From Leifsonia sp. Leaf336 (GTDB lineage Bacteria > Actinomycetota > Actinomycetes > Actinomycetales > Microbacteriaceae), in contig NZ_LMOZ01000001.1 in the NCBI RefSeq assembly GCF_001423695.1, positions 186,001 through 250,000 of the forward strand: DNA of 64,000 bases, in the 5' to 3' direction. The stretch's first letter is position 1; every line of letters starts with the position of its first letter. This document shows positions 61,920 to 64,000 of the stretch, one piece after another. The notes beneath the pieces are model-generated. The model was not told where the DNA came from. It saw only the letters and a list, made by a program, of their open reading frames with translations, and ran no database searches. The position numbers and the translations under genes are program-made.

Positions 61920-62875
61920 GCGCGGACGGTGTCGGCGCTGTCGACGTACTCGTGGTCGGGGACGCCAACCCCGACCTCCTGCTCACCGGCGACACGGTGC
62001 CGCGGTTCGGCCAGGCCGAGCAGCTGCTCGACACCGCCGACCTGCTGCTCGGCGGCAGCGCGTCGATCGTCGCCTGCGGGCTCGCCAGGCTCGGCGTGAC
62101 GACGGCGCTCGCCGCGGTGGTCGGCAGCGACCGCTTCGGCTCGTTCGTGCTCGACGAGCTGCGCGCGGCCGGGGTCGACGTCTCCGCGGTGTCCGTCGAC
62201 GACGCCGTCCCCACCGGGCTCTCCGTCGTGCTGTCGGAGCCGCACGACCGCGCCATCCTGACCCTGCCCGGCACCATCCCGAGCCTGGCCGCCGAGGCGG
62301 TGCGGGAGGCCGTGGAGCGGTTGCGGCCGCGACACGTCCACGTCGCGTCGTACTTCTTGCAGCCGGGGCTTGCGGCTTCGCTGCCCGAGCTGCTGAGCTG
62401 GCTCGCCGAGCACGGCATCACCGTGAGCCTCGACACGAACTGGGATCCGTCGGAGCGCTGGAGCGGGCTGCAGGAGGTGTTGCGGCGCGTAGACGTCTTC
62501 CTCCCCAACCGCGAGGAGGCGCTGGCCATCGCCGCCGCCGTCACGGGTTCGGTTCCGGCCGGGCTCGAGGAGGCCTCGAGCGCGCTCTCGGAGCTCGGCT
62601 GCCGCGTCGTCGTCAAGGCCGGCGCGGAGGGCGGCATCGCCTTCGAGGGCGGCGCGCGCGTCGCCGCGTCGCCCGGGCTGCGCGTGGAGGTCGTCGACAC
62701 CACCGGCGCCGGCGACAGCTTCGACGCCGGGTACCTCGCCGCGCTGGCGGCCGGCGTCGCCGACGAGGAGGAGCGCCTGCGCTGGGCCGCGACCGCCGGC
62801 TCGCTCTCGGTGCGCGGCCGCGGCGGCACGGCCGCCCAGGCCACCCGCGACGAGCTCCTCCTCCCGATCCCCTGA
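61916..62875 (+). CDS. PfkB family sugar kinase
   Basis: 319 residues. Early DVLVVGDANPDLLL, GGSASIVACGLARLG and the C-terminal PfkB signature DTTGAGDSFDAGY with the catalytic Asp. The family phosphorylates ribose, fructose, tagatose, adenosine or keto-sugar acids. Co-transcribed with the transporter and preceded by SIS and GH4 genes, so it probably phosphorylates the released sugar. Confidence 0.92.
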   Translation: MSADGVGAVDVLVVGDANPDLLLTGDTVPRFGQAEQLLDTADLLLGGSASIVACGLARLGVTTALAAVVGSDRFGSFVLDELRAAGVDVSAVSVDDAVPTGLSVVLSEPHDRAILTLPGTIPSLAAEAVREAVERLRPRHVHVASYFLQPGLAASLPELLSWLAEHGITVSLDTNWDPSERWSGLQEVLRRVDVFLPNREEALAIAAAVTGSVPAGLEEASSALSELGCRVVVKAGAEGGIAFEGGARVAASPGLRVEVVDTTGAGDSFDAGYLAALAAGVADEEERLRWAATAGSLSVRGRGGTAAQATRDELLLPIP

Positions 62876-62881
62876 CACCCT

Positions 62882-62938
62882 CGAAGGGCACGTTGTTGTC
62901 GCTTTCGGCGCGCGAAAGCGACAACAACGTGCCCTTCG
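62882..62938. repeat. 57-nt palindromic repeat, copy 5 (GTTGTC subtype, perfect)
   Basis: Perfect 26-bp arms (62882-62907 and 62913-62938) around a 5-nt loop GCGCG. It starts 6 bp after the kinase stop and is the best-preserved copy. As RNA it would form a very stable hairpin and could end the transporter-kinase transcript, though no T-tract follows. Confidence 0.9.
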
Positions 62939-62986
62939 GCGATCGCGCGGAGGGAATTCACGGAGAAAACCAAGTAACGGTCGGTT

Positions 62987-62992
62987 TATGAT
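62987..62992 (+). promoter_or_regulatory. -10 box before the second GH3 gene
   Basis: TATGAT at 62987-62992 would start transcription near 62999, 27 nt before the ATG. The upstream AACGGTCGGTT (62976-62986) is a weak dyad that could hold a regulator. No clear -35. Confidence 0.35.
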
Positions 62993-63025
62993 GAGGGTCT
63001 ACCCGTCACGCCCAGAGGAGTGCGA

Positions 63026-64000
63026 ATGACCGACACCGACCAGACCACGACGCCCGCAGCTGAGACCCGGGCGCCGGAGGCCGACCCCCGCTTCCGCGAC
63101 GCGAGCCTCCCGATCGACGAGCGCGTCGAGAACCTGCTGGCGCAGATGACGCTCGACGAGAAGGCGGGCCTGTTCTTCCAGACGATGATGACGATCGGCG
63201 AGGGCGGAACGGTCGCCGGCCCGAACCCGGCGTTCGGCATCGCCGACAGCACCGAGATGATCCGCGACCGCCACCTGACGCACTTCAACGTGTTCGGCGC
63301 CGCGAGCTCGGCCGCCGAGATGGCTGAATGGCACAACCGCGTGCAGGAGGTCGCCGCGAGCACGCGCCTCGGCATCCCGGTCACCTTCTCGACCGACCCG
63401 CGGCACTCGTTCAGCGACAACCCGCTCGCCGCGATGATGGCCGGCCCGTTCTCGCAGTGGCCGGAGACCATGGGGCTCGCCGCGATCGGCGACGAGGCGC
63501 TCGTGGAGCGCTTCGCCGACATCGCACGCCAGGAGTACACGGCGGTCGGCATCCGCGTGGCCCTGCACCCGCAGATCGACCTCGCCACCGAACCGCGCTG
63601 GGCGCGCCAGTCGGCCACCTTCGGCGAGGACCCGGAGCTGACCTCCCGGCTCGGCGCAGCGTACATCCGCGGCTTCCAGGGCTCAGAGCTCGGACCGGAC
63701 TCCGTCGCCACCATGACCAAGCACTTCCCGGGAGGCGGCCCGCAGAAGGACGGCGAGGACCCGCACTTCCCGTACGGCCGGGAGCAGGTCTACCCGGGCG
63801 GACAGTTCGAGACGCACCTCAAGCCGTTCGAGGCGGCCTTCGAGGCGGGCACCAGCCAGATCATGCCGTACTACGGCATGCCGGTCGGAACCGAGTACGA
63901 GGAGGTCGGCTTCGGCTTCAACAAGTCGGTCATCACCGGCCTGCTGCGCGAGCGCTACGGCTTCGACGGCATCGTCTGCACCGACTGGGGACTGATCAGC
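63026..64000 (+). CDS. GH3 beta-glucosidase-like protein, partial (3' end outside window)
   Basis: The first 325 codons of a second GH3 enzyme. ATG 63026 has AGAGGAG 5 nt upstream. It begins with a short Thr/Ala-rich leader, then RVENLLAQMTLDEKAGLFFQ, RWARQSATFGEDPELTSRLG, MTKHFPGGGPQKDGEDPHFP and the nucleophile region GIVCTDWGLIS, where Asp is the expected nucleophile four residues from the window edge. It differs from the 1704-4016 GH3 in this PGGG loop and is probably an exo-1,3/1,4-beta-glucosidase or similar. Downstream of the PfkB operon but with its own promoter. Confidence 0.9.
   Translation, partial: MTDTDQTTTPAAETRAPEADPRFRDASLPIDERVENLLAQMTLDEKAGLFFQTMMTIGEGGTVAGPNPAFGIADSTEMIRDRHLTHFNVFGAASSAAEMAEWHNRVQEVAASTRLGIPVTFSTDPRHSFSDNPLAAMMAGPFSQWPETMGLAAIGDEALVERFADIARQEYTAVGIRVALHPQIDLATEPRWARQSATFGEDPELTSRLGAAYIRGFQGSELGPDSVATMTKHFPGGGPQKDGEDPHFPYGREQVYPGGQFETHLKPFEAAFEAGTSQIMPYYGMPVGTEYEEVGFGFNKSVITGLLRERYGFDGIVCTDWGLIS

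Overview
This window is chromosomal DNA from a high-GC actinobacterium, most likely of the family Microbacteriaceae (Leifsonia-like). The assignment rests on very high GC with strong third-position bias, many GTG starts, several promoters whose -10 box sits so close to the start codon that the mRNA should be leaderless, an NhaA-DsbA fusion, a DUF559 nuclease-like gene, and a density of sugar ABC transporters with plant-polymer glycosidases typical of soil or plant-associated members of that family. The species is an inference. I see no rRNA, tRNA, CRISPR array, insertion sequence or prophage.

Layout. 1-1.5 kb: partial alpha/beta hydrolase, 3-hydroxybutyrate dehydrogenase-like SDR and a VOC protein. 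1.7-8.5 kb: beta-glucoside locus (GH3, two permeases, binding lipoprotein) divergent from its LacI regulator. 8.6-9.6 kb: DUF559 nuclease-like gene bracketed by two copies of a 57-nt palindromic repeat. 9.6-17.5 kb: Gfo/Idh/MocA oxidoreductase; TetR with amidohydrolase and APC permease; MFS pump with divergent MarR; MDR oxidoreductase. 17.7-25.4 kb: an unrecognised secreted/membrane-type gene pair, PAP2 phosphatase, a flavin monooxygenase-MarR-DUF3237 operon, hydrolase-cupin pair, NhaA-DsbA fusion, SRPBCC protein. 25.5-29.8 kb: small zinc-ribbon ORF, ECF sigma factor with mini anti-sigma factor, secreted beta-propeller, transglycosylase-like protein, DUF347 membrane protein. 29.8-45.1 kb: LysR gene, then a large catabolic island: RbsABC-type transporter, quercetinase-like monocupin, two esterases, IclR regulator, CMD-like protein, two SDRs, two FAH-fold hydrolases, GH1 and GH78. 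45.2-55 kb: polyprenyl-phosphate sugar synthase-like GT2 and a polytopic membrane protein, MFS pump with MarR, amino-acid permease, a RibD-C reductase/EamA pair, and RecQ. 55.3-64 kb: DeoR-controlled locus with GH4, SIS isomerase/deaminase, sugar ABC transporter and PfkB kinase, followed by a second GH3 gene cut by the window edge.

How the genes may work together. The 30.8-45.1 kb island reads as a module for rhamnosylated plant phenolics. GH78 and GH1 remove rhamnose and glucose, the RbsABC-type importer takes up a sugar, the SDR/FAH pairs fit an oxidative (diketo-hydrolase) route for the deoxy-sugar acid, and the monocupin, esterases and CMD-like protein could process a flavonol aglycone. 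A 13-bp dyad close to GAAAGTNACTTTC recurs at three of its promoters and probably marks the regulon of the local IclR protein.

The most unusual non-coding signal is a family of five palindromes, each exactly 57 nt, at gene ends around 8.6, 9.5, 14.5, 49.7 and 62.9 kb. It has two internal sequence subtypes, and one subtype brackets the DUF559 gene. A second palindrome family with GGAGGAGAT arms occurs at 1.6 kb and in the 329-bp gap at 55 kb.
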